Positions 33,547 to 42,673 are shown, numbered from the stretch's first letter. The stretch: 64,000 bases of DNA from Haliea sp. E1-2-M8 (GCF_030649675.1 NZ_JAUTDR010000013.1:46200-110199); one strand, 5' to 3'. Program-made: numbers and translations. Notes: generated by a model not told the origin, from the sequence alone.

Positions 33547-34419
33547 TCAGTAAGTGGGCAGCTCGAGCGCCTTGATGGCGTCGAGCCCGCCGACGTTGCG
33601 CTGGTACTCCGCTTCGTCGGCCCCCAGGTATTGCTGCAGGTAGCCTGCAATGCCGCCGTCCTTCACCGAAGCGGCATAGGCCTTGAAGTGCGCCACGTCG
33701 AAGCCGTACAGGGGATTGCAGGAGCTGGGGTGGGCACCGCCCGGAATCTCCACCACGGCGCTGGTCGCGGCGCGCTCCCAGAACACTTCCCGGGCGCGGG
33801 CCGGGTCATGGAAGAACTCGCTGTCCACCAGCTCGTCACAGGAGACGATGGTGGTGATCGCGGCGCGGGCAAACCAGTCATCCAGGTAGTGGTCGGGGCC
33901 GGCTATCTGGCAGACGCCGCGGAAATCCGCCCGGTCGACGTGCAACAGTGACACGTCCAGCTTCAGCGCCGGCATGGCCACCCACTCCTTGTCATCGTAG
34001 GGGCTGTCGACCAGCTTGATCTCCGGGTTGTGGGTCAGCACGTCGGTGCCCAGGCCAACTGCGGTGGGAATGAACGGCAAACCCCAGGCCGCGGCACGCA
34101 GCCCCAGCAACATCATGCCCTCGTCGACCTCCATCACCTCGATGGCGCCGCTCTGGCGGGCCTGGCGGAAATAGGGTTCCAGCGGAATGAAATCCAGGGA
34201 CACAAAGGCGAACACCAGCTTTTTCACCTTGCCGGCCGCACACAGCATGCCGACATCGGCGCCGCCGTAGGCGACCACGGTCAGGTCCTTCAGGTCCGAG
34301 CGCAGGATCTCCCGCACCAGTGCCATGGGCTTGCGCCGGGGGCCCCAACCACCAATGCCGATGGTCATGCCGTCTTCGATTTGTGCCACCGCGTCGCGGG
34401 CACTGAGCCGTTTATCCAT
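33547..34419 (-). CDS. ipdA: IpdA-like subunit of ring C hydrolase
   Basis: A 290-residue CoA-transferase-fold alpha subunit: DGMTIGIGGWGPRRKPMALV (glycine-rich CoA loop), DLTVVAYGGADVGMLCAAGK, LDFIPLEPYFRQARQSGAIE, VDEGMMLLGLRAAAWGLPF and HVDRADFRGVCQIAGPDHYL. The acidic VDEGM segment (about 98-102) lies where mycobacterial IpdA has its essential Glu (inferred by position). Length matches Rv3551 (292). With IpdB it would open ring C of the steroid-derived CoA ester. It lies 11 bases after an Lrp-type regulator in the same operon. Confidence 0.88.
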   Translation of the reverse strand: MDKRLSARDAVAQIEDGMTIGIGGWGPRRKPMALVREILRSDLKDLTVVAYGGADVGMLCAAGKVKKLVFAFVSLDFIPLEPYFRQARQSGAIEVMEVDEGMMLLGLRAAAWGLPFIPTAVGLGTDVLTHNPEIKLVDSPYDDKEWVAMPALKLDVSLLHVDRADFRGVCQIAGPDHYLDDWFARAAITTIVSCDELVDSEFFHDPARAREVFWERAATSAVVEIPGGAHPSSCNPLYGFDVAHFKAYAASVKDGGIAGYLQQYLGADEAEYQRNVGGLDAIKALELPTY

Positions 34420-34430
34420 GTTGCCTTCCT

Positions 34431-34901
34431 TCAGCTGACGATCCGCGCCATGCGGTAATCGTGTTTGACAAAATTGACTCCCAGAGTGCTCTCCGTACGG
34501 CGCACGCCGGGGATGCCGCTGATGCGCTGGTGCACGAACTCCGCCAGGTGCTCGTTGCTGCGCACCATGGTGATGGCGAGGATGTCCGAGCGACCCAGCA
34601 TTTCGCCGACAAAACCCAGCTCGGTGATTGCCGCCAGGGTCCGCGCCACTTCCTGCACCTGATGGCTGCGCTCGACCTCGATCCAGATCCAGGCCAGGGC
34701 GCCGTTGCGAAACCGGTCGATATTGGTGATCGCGGTAATGCGAATCTGTTTCTCCGCTTCCATGCGCTTGACCCGGGCGCGTACCGTGCCTTCAGTCACA
34801 CCGAGCTCGGACGCGATCTGGCGGTTGCTGATGCGTGCGTCCCGGGACAGCCGCGCCACGATCTGGCGGTCCATCTCGTCCAGCTTGCGTCCGTTGCTCA
34901 C
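34431..34901 (-). CDS. Lrp/AsnC family regulator (second of tandem pair)
   Basis: A 156-residue Lrp/AsnC regulator. The N-terminal helix-turn-helix is LDEMDRQIVARLSRDARISN with RQIASELGVTEGTVRARVKR. A RAM/ACT-like effector domain follows (FVGEMLGRSDILAITMVRSN; ISGIPGVRRTESTLGV). The start is GTG 34901 (GGAG upstream), overlapping the stop of the first regulator by four bases (GTGA). It sits directly upstream of ipdA, so autoregulation and control of the ipd genes is the natural guess. The effector domain suggests a small-molecule ligand, perhaps a CoA or steroid-derived acid; nothing in the sequence identifies it. Confidence 0.9.
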   Translation of the reverse strand: MSNGRKLDEMDRQIVARLSRDARISNRQIASELGVTEGTVRARVKRMEAEKQIRITAITNIDRFRNGALAWIWIEVERSHQVQEVARTLAAITELGFVGEMLGRSDILAITMVRSNEHLAEFVHQRISGIPGVRRTESTLGVNFVKHDYRMARIVS

Positions 34902-35404
34902 GGTGACTCCGCGTCGTGGAACGGTACCCAGTCCGGCTGGTTCTTCAGCACATTGACTGCCAGCGACGGCGTCAGCCGCCGCACCCCGGCCATGTTGGCG
35001 ATACGCTGCTGCAGCAGCCGGTGCAGGGCGGCCTGGTCCTCCGCCACCATCAGGATCTCCAGATCCTGGGCGCCCACCACCACGTTCACCGAGAACACCT
35101 CGGGAATGGTCGCCAGCTCCCGGGCCACGTCCTCCGGCGAGCGGTTTTCCACCTGCACACCGATGGCCAGCAGCATGCCGTAGCCCGCGGCCTCGATATC
35201 CGTCACCGCCACCACGCGCATGGTGCGGGAGTCCTCCAGCCGGCGCACCCGGGCGCGGACCGTGGCCTCGGTCAGGCCCAGTTCCCGCGCGATGGAGCGG
35301 TAGGGCAGCCGACCGTCAGCCCGCAGCAGGGCAATGATGCGGTGGTCGGTGTCGTCCAGTTCGATCTGGGCGGCACCGGTCTGGCGCTGAGAGCTCAGGG
35401 CCAC
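34898..35404 (-). CDS. Lrp/AsnC family regulator (first of tandem pair)
   Basis: A 168-residue Lrp/AsnC regulator: DDTDHRIIALLRADGRLPYR, SIARELGLTEATVRARVRRL (recognition helix), then an effector domain with VFSVNVVVGAQDLEILMVAE and ANMAGVRRLTPSLAVNVLKN. GTG 35404 overlaps the last base of the fadD3-like gene stop (TAGTG), with GGAG eight bases upstream. It is similar to, but clearly diverged from, the adjacent regulator, so they may have arisen by tandem duplication or may form heteromers. Mycobacterial steroid genes use TetR-type KstR2 instead, so this is a different control solution. Confidence 0.9.
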   Translation of the reverse strand: MALSSQRQTGAAQIELDDTDHRIIALLRADGRLPYRSIARELGLTEATVRARVRRLEDSRTMRVVAVTDIEAAGYGMLLAIGVQVENRSPEDVARELATIPEVFSVNVVVGAQDLEILMVAEDQAALHRLLQQRIANMAGVRRLTPSLAVNVLKNQPDWVPFHDAESP

Positions 35405-36987
35405 TAGCCGCGCTCCGCCGCCGCGCGCTGGCGCAGCTCGTTTTTCAGCACCTTGCCGCCGGCGTTCATCGGCAGCTCGCTTACAAAGCGCACCTGCCGG
35501 GGAACCTTGTAGTTGGCCATGTGCTCCCGCGACCAGGTAATCACTGCCTGTTCGTCCAACTCCTTGTCAGGCTCAGGCACGATCCAGGCGCAGGCGACTT
35601 CGCCCAGGCGCTGGTCCGGCACCCCGATCACCGCCGCCCGCGCCACGCCGGGCATGCTGTGCAGGCTGTTCTCGATTTCCGCCGGGTAGCAATTGAAGCC
35701 GCCGACGATGAACATGTCCTTGATCCGGTCGGTGATGCGGACATAGCCGTCCTCGTCCATCACCCCCACGTCCCCGGTCTGCAGCCAGCCGTCCGCGGTA
35801 ATGGTGCGGGCGGTTTCCGCCGGGTCGTCCAGATAGCCCTGCATGACATTGTAGCCGCGACACCAGATCTCACCCTCAGTGCCGGCGGGGACAGTGTTGC
35901 CATCCGCGTCCACGCACTTCATCTCCACCCCGGCCATGGCGCGGCCCGAGCTGTGGGAGATGCGCTCGGCGCTGTCCTCCGGGCGGCAGATGGAAATCAC
36001 GCCGCAGGACTCGGTGAGCCCGTAGGCGGTCACCACCACCTTGAAGCCCAGCTCACCGTGCATCTTCTCGATCAGGGACACCGGCACCGGCGCGGCGCCG
36101 GTCACGGCGAGACGCAGGCTGGAGAGGTCGTAGTCCTTGCGGTTGGGGTGGGTCAGCATGGATTGGTAAATGGTCGGCGGGCCGGGAATCACCGATACCC
36201 GCTCGCGGTGGATCTGGGCCAGTACCGCATCGAGATCGAACTGCTTCACCGGCAACATGCGCGCGCCGCGGATAATCGCCGCCAGCCACCCGGCCTTGTA
36301 GCCAAAGGAGTGGAAAAACGGGTTTATAATCAGGTAGTTGTCCTGCCCGGTCAGGCCCACCGTGGCGCTCCAGGTCTCGAAGGCGCGGATATTCTGGCCG
36401 TGACTGGTGACCACGCCCTTGGGCTGGCCGGTGGTACCCGAGGTGAACAGGATATCCAGCGTATCGGCAGGGGTGAGCTGATCGGAACGGGCCTGGACCT
36501 GCGCCGCGCTCACCCGGGCGCCACCTGCCACAAAGTCAGCCCAGGAACGGGCACCCGGGGCTTCGCCCTCAAACAGGACAATCTCCTCCAGAGCCGGCAG
36601 ATCCTCGTCCTGCACCATCTGTGGGTAGCGCATACCCAGGAATTCGCCGACGGTAAACAGCCAGCGGGCGCCGCTGCGGCGCAGGATGAAGCCGGCTTCG
36701 GCACCCTTGAGCCGGGTATTCAGGGGCACCAGCACGCCGCCGATGCTCTGCGCGCCTATTGCGGCGACCACCCATTGCCAGATATTGGGGGCCCAGATGG
36801 CAATGCGGTCGCCCTGTTTGAGGCCAGCCGCCAGAAACGCGCGCGCCGCCTCGACGCGGGCTGCGTCCAGTTCGGTGTAGGTAAGGGTGATATCGCCGTC
36901 GATCATGGCGATGTGCCCGGGTAGCGCCGCCGCAGTGGCGGCGACTACTTGGGGCAGGGTACGCTGTGGCGATTCAGTGTCGGACAT
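35404..36987 (-). CDS. fadD3: FadD3-like HIP-CoA ligase
   Basis: A 527-residue adenylate-forming acyl-CoA ligase: DILFTSGTTGQPKGVVTSHG (P-loop), VTAYGLTESCGV, EGEIWCRGYNVMQGYLDDP, WLQTGDVGVMDEDGYVRITD, KDMFIVGGFNCYPAEIE, and the catalytic Lys in NAGGKVLKNELRQ. Architecture and N-terminus (TLPQVVAATAAALPGHIAMI) resemble FadD3, which activates the bicyclic HIP acid with CoA and ATP to start ring C/D degradation. Placement at the head of the ipd operon supports this. ATG 36987 has only a weak ribosome site. Other fatty or aryl-acid ligases cannot be excluded from sequence alone. Confidence 0.83.
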   Translation of the reverse strand: MSDTESPQRTLPQVVAATAAALPGHIAMIDGDITLTYTELDAARVEAARAFLAAGLKQGDRIAIWAPNIWQWVVAAIGAQSIGGVLVPLNTRLKGAEAGFILRRSGARWLFTVGEFLGMRYPQMVQDEDLPALEEIVLFEGEAPGARSWADFVAGGARVSAAQVQARSDQLTPADTLDILFTSGTTGQPKGVVTSHGQNIRAFETWSATVGLTGQDNYLIINPFFHSFGYKAGWLAAIIRGARMLPVKQFDLDAVLAQIHRERVSVIPGPPTIYQSMLTHPNRKDYDLSSLRLAVTGAAPVPVSLIEKMHGELGFKVVVTAYGLTESCGVISICRPEDSAERISHSSGRAMAGVEMKCVDADGNTVPAGTEGEIWCRGYNVMQGYLDDPAETARTITADGWLQTGDVGVMDEDGYVRITDRIKDMFIVGGFNCYPAEIENSLHSMPGVARAAVIGVPDQRLGEVACAWIVPEPDKELDEQAVITWSREHMANYKVPRQVRFVSELPMNAGGKVLKNELRQRAAAERG

Positions 36988-37096
36988 GGCTGCAGGCGCA
37001 ATAACTGATCATTGACCTGCATGGTAGTCAGTGAACCCGGGAATAACAACCGTAATTCGTAAATAATCGGCCTTATCACTACGAAAACGAAATAAG

Positions 37097-37297
37097 GTAG
37101 GAGCGCGCTCCGCGCGCGATCGCCCCGCAGAGCGGGCTCCCACAGTGCTTCTCTGTAGGAGCGCGGTCTCCACGCGATGGTTTCGCCCGCAGAGCGGGCT
37201 CCTACGCAGCCTCAACCGGGGCTCCCTCAAGGGCGGACGAATAGGGCAGGAGCGCGCTCTGCGCGCGATCGCCCGCAGAGCGGGCTCCTACGCAGCC
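37097..37297. repeat. Cluster of three REP-like palindromes
   Basis: Three copies at about 37097-37142, 37155-37205 and 37246-37291. Each joins GTAGGAGCGCGCTCTGCGCGCGA and its near mirror image (revcomp reads GTAGGAGCCCGCTCTGCG…), so each copy is a BIME-like inverted pair of REP units. Copy 1 has CGCCCC for CGCCC, and copy 2 has a GGTCTCCACGCGATGG left half. They fill most of the 315-base gap 36988-37302 between the two ligase genes. 36988-37096 is AT-rich and probably holds the fadD3 promoter; I see no clear boxes. Confidence 0.85.
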
Positions 37298-37302
37298 GCT
37301 GG

Positions 37303-38931
37303 TCAGGTTGGGAAGCTGTAGTCCTTGAACTGCTCGCGCAGGGAAACCTTGTGGAGCTTGCCGGTAGCGCCGTGGGGCAGTTCGTCCACAAATTCGACCG
37401 CATCCGGCTTCCACCAGGTGGCTACCTTGCCCTCGAACCAGGCCAGCATCTCCTCCGCGGTCAGGTCCGCGCCGTCGCCCTTGCGCACCACGATCAGCAG
37501 GGGCCGCTCGCTCCACGTGGGGTGGTAGTGGCCGATCACCGCCGCCTCGGCCACCTTGGGGTGGCTCATGGCGACGTTTTCCAGCTCGATGGAGGAGATC
37601 CACTCACCGCCGGACTTGATCACGTCCTTGGTGCGGTCGGTGATCGCCATATAACCCTCGGGGTCGATGGTCGCCACGTCACCGGTTTCGAACCAGCCCG
37701 GCTCTGAGTGAGCGCCATCCGCCTCGCGCTTGAAGTAGCCGGAACAGATCCAGGGGCCGCGCACCTTGAGCGAGCCGTAGGCCTTGCCGTCCCAGGGCAG
37801 TTCCACGCCCTCGTCGTCGACGATCTTCATTTCCACGCCGAAGATGGGACGCCCTGCCTTCAGGCGCAGCTTGCGGTATTCCTCCTCGGTGTAGTCGTCT
37901 TTCTGGTCGGCACTGGCATTGATGCTGCCCAGCGGGCTCATCTCGGTCATGCCCCAGCCGATGCGGCTCTCGACGCCGTAGGCGTCGAACCCCTCGGCAA
38001 TGGCCAGTGGGCAGGCGGCGCCGCCAACGACCACCCGCTTCAGGGATTCGACCGTTTTCCCCGAGGACTTGAGGTAGGCCAGCAGCGCCAGCCATATCGT
38101 CGGCACCCCGGCCGACAGGGTCACGCCCTCCTCGTTGATCAGGCTCGCCAGGGTTTCGCCATCCCCCATCTTGTTCCCGGGGAATACCACCTTGGAGCCC
38201 GCCATGGGGCAGGAGTAGGGATTGCCCCAGGCATTGACGTGGAACATGGGCACGATGGGCAGCACCACATCACTGGCTGACAGGCCCATGGCATCGGGCA
38301 TCATGGTGGCGTAGGCATGCAACATGGTGGAGCGGTGGGAGTACAACACCCCCTTGGGGTGGCCCGTGGTGCCGGAGGTGTAGCACAGGGCGCAGGCATC
38401 GCGCTCGTCCAGCTCCGGCCAGTCGAAGTCCTCGCTGCCGCCTGCGACCAGGGTTTCGTAACAGATTGCGTTGGCCAGCCCGGTTTCCGGCATGTAGTCC
38501 TCGGCAGTCAGCACCACCCAGCCCGCCACGTCGGGACACTCCGGTGCCAGCTTTTCCGCCAGCGGCAGGAAATCCGGATCCAGGAAGATGTAACGGTCCT
38601 CGGCGTGATTGATGATGTAGACCAGCTGCTCCGGAAACAGACGCGGGTTGATGGTGTGGCAGACATAGCCGCTGCAGGCGGAGCCGTAGTAGGTCTCCAG
38701 GTGGCGGTGGTCATTCCAGGCCAGGGTGCCGATGCGATCCCCACGGGCCAGGCCCCAGTCCGCCATGGCGCTGGCCAGCTTGCGGGTGCGCACAAAGGCT
38801 TCGCGGTAGGTGTAGCGATGGCGGGGATTATCGCGGGTGACAGACACAATTTCCTGGTTGCCGTTCACGCGCTCGGCGTGGCGCATGATCTCGGTGATCA
38901 GCAGCGGCATATCCATCATCAAGCCTTGCAT
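37303..38931 (-). CDS. Medium-chain (AlkK-type) acyl-CoA ligase
   Basis: A 542-residue acyl-CoA ligase close to AlkK-type medium-chain enzymes: [40 protein letters not shown] (P-loop), [70 protein letters not shown] and the catalytic Lys in [16 protein letters not shown]. It activates fatty acids with ATP and CoA in the cytoplasm. ATG 38931 (AGGAG at 6 bases) is preferred over the ORF start 39051. It is followed by REP palindromes and then, after the gap, by the steroid operon. It may feed beta-oxidation generally or activate steroid side-chain acids (inference). Confidence 0.87.
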   Translation of the reverse strand: MQGLMMDMPLLITEIMRHAERVNGNQEIVSVTRDNPRHRYTYREAFVRTRKLASAMADWGLARGDRIGTLAWNDHRHLETYYGSACSGYVCHTINPRLFPEQLVYIINHAEDRYIFLDPDFLPLAEKLAPECPDVAGWVVLTAEDYMPETGLANAICYETLVAGGSEDFDWPELDERDACALCYTSGTTGHPKGVLYSHRSTMLHAYATMMPDAMGLSASDVVLPIVPMFHVNAWGNPYSCPMAGSKVVFPGNKMGDGETLASLINEEGVTLSAGVPTIWLALLAYLKSSGKTVESLKRVVVGGAACPLAIAEGFDAYGVESRIGWGMTEMSPLGSINASADQKDDYTEEEYRKLRLKAGRPIFGVEMKIVDDEGVELPWDGKAYGSLKVRGPWICSGYFKREADGAHSEPGWFETGDVATIDPEGYMAITDRTKDVIKSGGEWISSIELENVAMSHPKVAEAAVIGHYHPTWSERPLLIVVRKGDGADLTAEEMLAWFEGKVATWWKPDAVEFVDELPHGATGKLHKVSLREQFKDYSFPT

Positions 38932-39100
38932 GGCGTACTCCTGTTCTGGTTGCCCGTTATTGTCCATCGCATTGTAACGGCTTGACCGGCATTTACTATC
39001 GCCAGCGCGGCTCCCGGGCCCACGGCGCTTGTCTTTTCGGTTCGCCGCCACGGCCGCTCCGGGCTACAATCAGCCGGGGCCACAACACCAGAGCAGGGCA

Positions 39101-40582
39101 ATGGATGTCGATAGAATAGTAATGGACTTGCTGCGGCTGCTGGCGGAGCCATTCTGGCAGCTGGTGCTGGGCGCGCTGTACCTGGCGATTGCCCTGCTTG
39201 CCGTGGTCCACGCCATGCTCTACAAGCGGGATTCCCGCGCCGCCATGAGCTGGATTGCGGTGACCCTGCTGTTTCCCCTGCTGGGCCCGGCACTGTATTA
39301 CCTGTTCGGCATCAACCGCGTGCGCAGCCAGGCCCACAAGCTCAGTGGGCAACGGCTGCCGTTGCTGCAGGTCGGTCACGAGCGCGGCCTGATGACCGCG
39401 GATAACACCGCGATTCCCGTGGGTCTGGACCGCGAACTGCGGCCCTTCGCCCAGGTATCGGGCCGCATGACACCCCAGCCCCTGGTCGCCGGCAACCAGG
39501 TGCTAACCCTGCACAATGGCGAGGAAGCCTACCCTGCCATGCTCGCGGCCATCGCCGGCGCCCAGCGGCGCGTTCTCCTGTGCAGCTATATTTTCGAATC
39601 CGACCACACGGGCCGCGAGTTCGTCGCGGCGCTGGCAGCCGCCCAAGAGCGCGGCGTCGAAGTGCGGGTACTGGTCGACGGCTTTGGCGAGCTGTATTCC
39701 TGGCCGCGGATCGGGCGTCTGCTGCGCCGGGCGGAGCTGCCGACGGCGCGCTTTCTGCCGCCACGCCTGCTGCCGCCGTCCCTGTCCCTCAACCTGCGCA
39801 ACCACCGCAAGATCATGCTGGTGGACGACCGGGAAGGGTTTACCGGCGGCATGAATATCGGCGACCGCCACATGCTGACTTCGAGCTCCCGCAAGCGCGC
39901 CGCCGACCTGCATTTCCGCGTCCGGGGGCCGATTCTCGCCCAGCTTGAGAAGGTGTTCCTCGGTGACTGGCGGGTTGCTTCGGGGAAACAACTTGCGCCC
40001 CTGTGCGGTGATATCCAGCCGCTTGCAGACGGTGAGGTCTTCTGTCGCTGCATCAGCGATGGCCCCGGCGATGACCTGGACAAGATCTCAATGACGTTGC
40101 TGGGCGCCATCTCCTGCGCCCGGGAAGAAATCCTGATCCTCACCCCCTATTTCCTGCCGTCGCGGGAAATGGTCGCCAGCCTGCAATCCGCGACGCTGCG
40201 CGGAGTGCGGGTGATAATTCTGCTGCCGGCGCAGAATAACTTGCCGTTCGTGCACTGGGCATCCCGCAACATGCTGTGGGAACTGCTGCTCTACGATGTC
40301 GAAATCCGCTATCAACCGGCGCCCTTCTCCCACGCCAAATTGTTCGTTGTGGATCGGTGCTACGCCCAGGTGGGTTCCGCCAACCTGGACCCGCGCAGCC
40401 TGCGGCTGAATTTCGAGCTCAATCTGGAGCTGTTTTCCGGCGATAGCGTGCTGCAACTGGCCCGGGAGATACACAGCCGCTACCCGCTGTCGACACCCGT
40501 CACCCTCAAGGAGATCGACCAACGCTCTCTGCCGGTACGGCTGCGGGACGCCTTTTTCTGGCTGTTCCAGCCCTATCTCTGA
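39101..40582 (+). CDS. cls: Cardiolipin synthase (PLD superfamily)
   Basis: A 493-residue membrane enzyme with two N-terminal transmembrane helices (LVLGALYLAIALLAVVHAML; AAMSWIAVTLLFPLLGPALY) and two HKD motifs: NHRKIMLVDDREGFTGGMNI and FSHAKLFVVDRCYAQVGSAN. The order, spacing and short N-terminal membrane part match bacterial Cls. It condenses two phosphatidylglycerol molecules into cardiolipin at the inner membrane. ATG 39101 is used; the longer frame to 39029 would add unlikely residues, and ATG 39122 is an alternative. It is divergent from the AlkK-type ligase across a 169-base gap that must hold both promoters. Confidence 0.9.
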   Translation: MDVDRIVMDLLRLLAEPFWQLVLGALYLAIALLAVVHAMLYKRDSRAAMSWIAVTLLFPLLGPALYYLFGINRVRSQAHKLSGQRLPLLQVGHERGLMTADNTAIPVGLDRELRPFAQVSGRMTPQPLVAGNQVLTLHNGEEAYPAMLAAIAGAQRRVLLCSYIFESDHTGREFVAALAAAQERGVEVRVLVDGFGELYSWPRIGRLLRRAELPTARFLPPRLLPPSLSLNLRNHRKIMLVDDREGFTGGMNIGDRHMLTSSSRKRAADLHFRVRGPILAQLEKVFLGDWRVASGKQLAPLCGDIQPLADGEVFCRCISDGPGDDLDKISMTLLGAISCAREEILILTPYFLPSREMVASLQSATLRGVRVIILLPAQNNLPFVHWASRNMLWELLLYDVEIRYQPAPFSHAKLFVVDRCYAQVGSANLDPRSLRLNFELNLELFSGDSVLQLAREIHSRYPLSTPVTLKEIDQRSLPVRLRDAFFWLFQPYL

Positions 40583-40660
40583 AGGCCGTGATACCGCGAG
40601 CCGGGGGACCGATGCTATAGTCCCGCAAAACTCACCAATAACAAACCGGGAGAACCCAAC

Positions 40661-40927
40661 ATGCCCCGCTTGAGCGCAGACCAGGCGCGCGCCTACTGGC
40701 GTCGCAACCTTAACCTGATGGCAAAACTGCTGCTGATCTGGTTTGTAGTCAGCTTCGGCTGCGGCATCCTGTTCGTGGAACAGCTGAACCAGATCCAGAT
40801 CGGCGGCTACAAGCTCGGCTTCTGGTTCGCGCAACAGGGTTCCATCTATGTCTTCGTGCTGCTGATCTTCTATTACAGCCGCAGGATGGCGGCGCTGGAT
40901 CGCGAATTCGGCGTCGAAGAGAACTAG
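40661..40927 (+). CDS. DUF4212 small subunit of a sodium/solute symporter
   Basis: An 88-residue membrane protein with two transmembrane helices (LLLIWFVVSFGCGILFV; GSIYVFVLLIFYYSRRMAAL) and a short acidic tail. It matches the DUF4212 'sodium/substrate symporter small subunit' family in length and in its A-Y-W-R-R-N-L start. GGGAGAACCCAAC precedes the ATG. It ends three bases before the symporter gene, so the pair is co-translated. It probably forms part of the acetate or short-chain acid uptake system (family inference). Confidence 0.9.
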   Translation: MPRLSADQARAYWRRNLNLMAKLLLIWFVVSFGCGILFVEQLNQIQIGGYKLGFWFAQQGSIYVFVLLIFYYSRRMAALDREFGVEEN

Positions 40928-40930
40928 CGC

Positions 40931-42661
40931 ATGGAGCTGAAAACCCTGACCTACCTGGTGGTCGGCGCCAGCTTCGCTCTGTATATCGGTATCGCGATCT
41001 GGTCCCGGGCCGGATCGACCCGGGATTTCTATGTCGCCGGCGGTGGCGTACATCCGATAGCCAACGGCATGGCCACGGCGGCGGACTGGATGTCCGCCGC
41101 CTCGTTCATCTCCATGGCCGGCATGATTGCCTTCATGGGCTATGGCGGCTCGGTATTCCTGATGGGCTGGACCGGCGGTTTCGTGATCCTGGCTCTGCTG
41201 CTGGCCCCCTACCTGCGCAAGTACGGCAAGTTCACCGTGCCCGAGTTCATCGGCGACCGCTTCTACTCGCGCACCGCGCGGGTGGTAGCGGTAATCTGCC
41301 TTATCATCTGTTCGGTGACCTATGTTATCGGCCAGATGAAAGGTATTGGCGTCGCCTTCTCCCGCTTCCTGGAAGTGGACTATGGCACCGGCCTGCTGGT
41401 CGGCATGTGCATCGTATTCTTCTATGCCGTGCTCGGCGGCATGAAGGGGATTACCTATACCCAGATCGCCCAGTTTTGCGTGCTGATCATGGCCTATACC
41501 ATCCCGGCCATTTTCATCAGCCTGCAGCTCACCGCCAACCCGATACCGCAACTGGGCCTGGGCAGCACCCTGACGGGGTCCGACACCTATCTGCTGGACA
41601 AGCTGGACCTGATCGTGCAGGACCTCGGTTTCCACGAGTACACCACCGATTTCCGCCTCAGCGGGCTCAATATGTTTGCCTATACCGCGTCGCTGATGAT
41701 CGGTACCGCGGGCCTGCCCCACGTCATCATCCGTTTCTTCACCGTGCCCAAGGTGCGCGATGCGCGCAGCTCGGCGGGCTGGGCGCTGCTGTTTATCGCG
41801 ATTCTCTATACCACGGCACCGGCGGTTGCGGGCATGGCGCGGCTGAACCTGATGCAGACCATTGAGCCAACCGCCGGGGAATACCTGGTCTACGAGGAGC
41901 GGCCGCAGTGGTTCCGCAACTGGGAGAAGACCGGGTTGCTGGAGTTCGAGGACAAGAATGGTGACGGCCGCATCCAGTACAACGCCGACCCCGCGGTGAA
42001 TGAAATGGTCACCATCGACAACGACATCATGGTGCTGGCCAACCCGGAGATCGCCCAGTTGCCGAACTGGGTGATTGCCCTGGTCGCCGCCGGCGGCCTG
42101 GCCGCGGCGCTGTCCACCGCGGCCGGCCTGCTGCTGGCGATCGCCTCCGCCATCTCCCACGACCTGCTCAAGGGCATGATCAGGCCAAACATTTCCGAGC
42201 GCTCGGAGCTGCGCGCCAGCCGGCTGGCCATGGCCGCGGCGATCATCGGTGCGGGCTACCTTGGCTTCAATCCGCCGGGCTTTGCCGCCGGCACGGTTGC
42301 GCTGGCCTTCGGGCTCGCCGCCTCGTCCATTTTCCCGGCCCTGATGATGGGCATCTTCTCCAGCCGGGTGAGCAAGGAGGGCGCTGTCGCGGGCATGGTG
42401 GCGGGGATTGGCGTCACCCTGTGCTACGTGTTCCAGCACATGGGCATCATGTTCATACCCTCCACCGCTTTCCTTGGCGATATGTCGCCAAACTGGTTCC
42501 TGGGCATTGAGCCCAATGCCTTTGGCGCCGTGGGCGCCCTGGTGAACTTCGCCGTCGCCCTGCTGGTGAGCCGCTTCACCGCCCCGCCGCCGGCTTCGGT
42601 ACGGGAACTGGTTGAGCATATCCGGGTTCCGGCCGGCGCCAGTGCGGCGCAGGACCACTAA
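40931..42661 (+). CDS. Sodium:solute symporter (ActP/VC_2705-like) with EF-hand-like loop
   Basis: A 576-residue polytopic symporter (13 or so helices). ActP-like signatures are AGGGVHPIANGMATAADWMS, FIGDRFYSRTARVVAVICLI, GGMKGITYTQIAQF and AGGLAAALSTAAGLLLAIAS. It would import acetate or a related short acid with Na+ and works next to the DUF4212 partner and acetyl-CoA synthetase. An odd feature is a hydrophilic insertion at about residues 315-375 between helices with FEDKNGDGRIQY (341-350), which fits a Ca2+-binding EF-hand loop (D-x-N-x-D-G-x-I). Similar insertions occur in this subfamily, and the function there is not established. Exact substrate unproven. Confidence 0.88.
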   Translation: MELKTLTYLVVGASFALYIGIAIWSRAGSTRDFYVAGGGVHPIANGMATAADWMSAASFISMAGMIAFMGYGGSVFLMGWTGGFVILALLLAPYLRKYGKFTVPEFIGDRFYSRTARVVAVICLIICSVTYVIGQMKGIGVAFSRFLEVDYGTGLLVGMCIVFFYAVLGGMKGITYTQIAQFCVLIMAYTIPAIFISLQLTANPIPQLGLGSTLTGSDTYLLDKLDLIVQDLGFHEYTTDFRLSGLNMFAYTASLMIGTAGLPHVIIRFFTVPKVRDARSSAGWALLFIAILYTTAPAVAGMARLNLMQTIEPTAGEYLVYEERPQWFRNWEKTGLLEFEDKNGDGRIQYNADPAVNEMVTIDNDIMVLANPEIAQLPNWVIALVAAGGLAAALSTAAGLLLAIASAISHDLLKGMIRPNISERSELRASRLAMAAAIIGAGYLGFNPPGFAAGTVALAFGLAASSIFPALMMGIFSSRVSKEGAVAGMVAGIGVTLCYVFQHMGIMFIPSTAFLGDMSPNWFLGIEPNAFGAVGALVNFAVALLVSRFTAPPPASVRELVEHIRVPAGASAAQDH

Positions 42662-42673
42662 GCTGAGAGCGGA

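Noticed and set aside
32722-34419. IpdA/IpdB read as ordinary 3-oxoacid or acetate CoA-transferase subunits
   Set aside because: Neighbouring ipdC, echA20, fadA6 and FadE31-type genes plus sequence pattern favour the steroid ring hydrolase pair; a CoA-transferase role remains a formal alternative.
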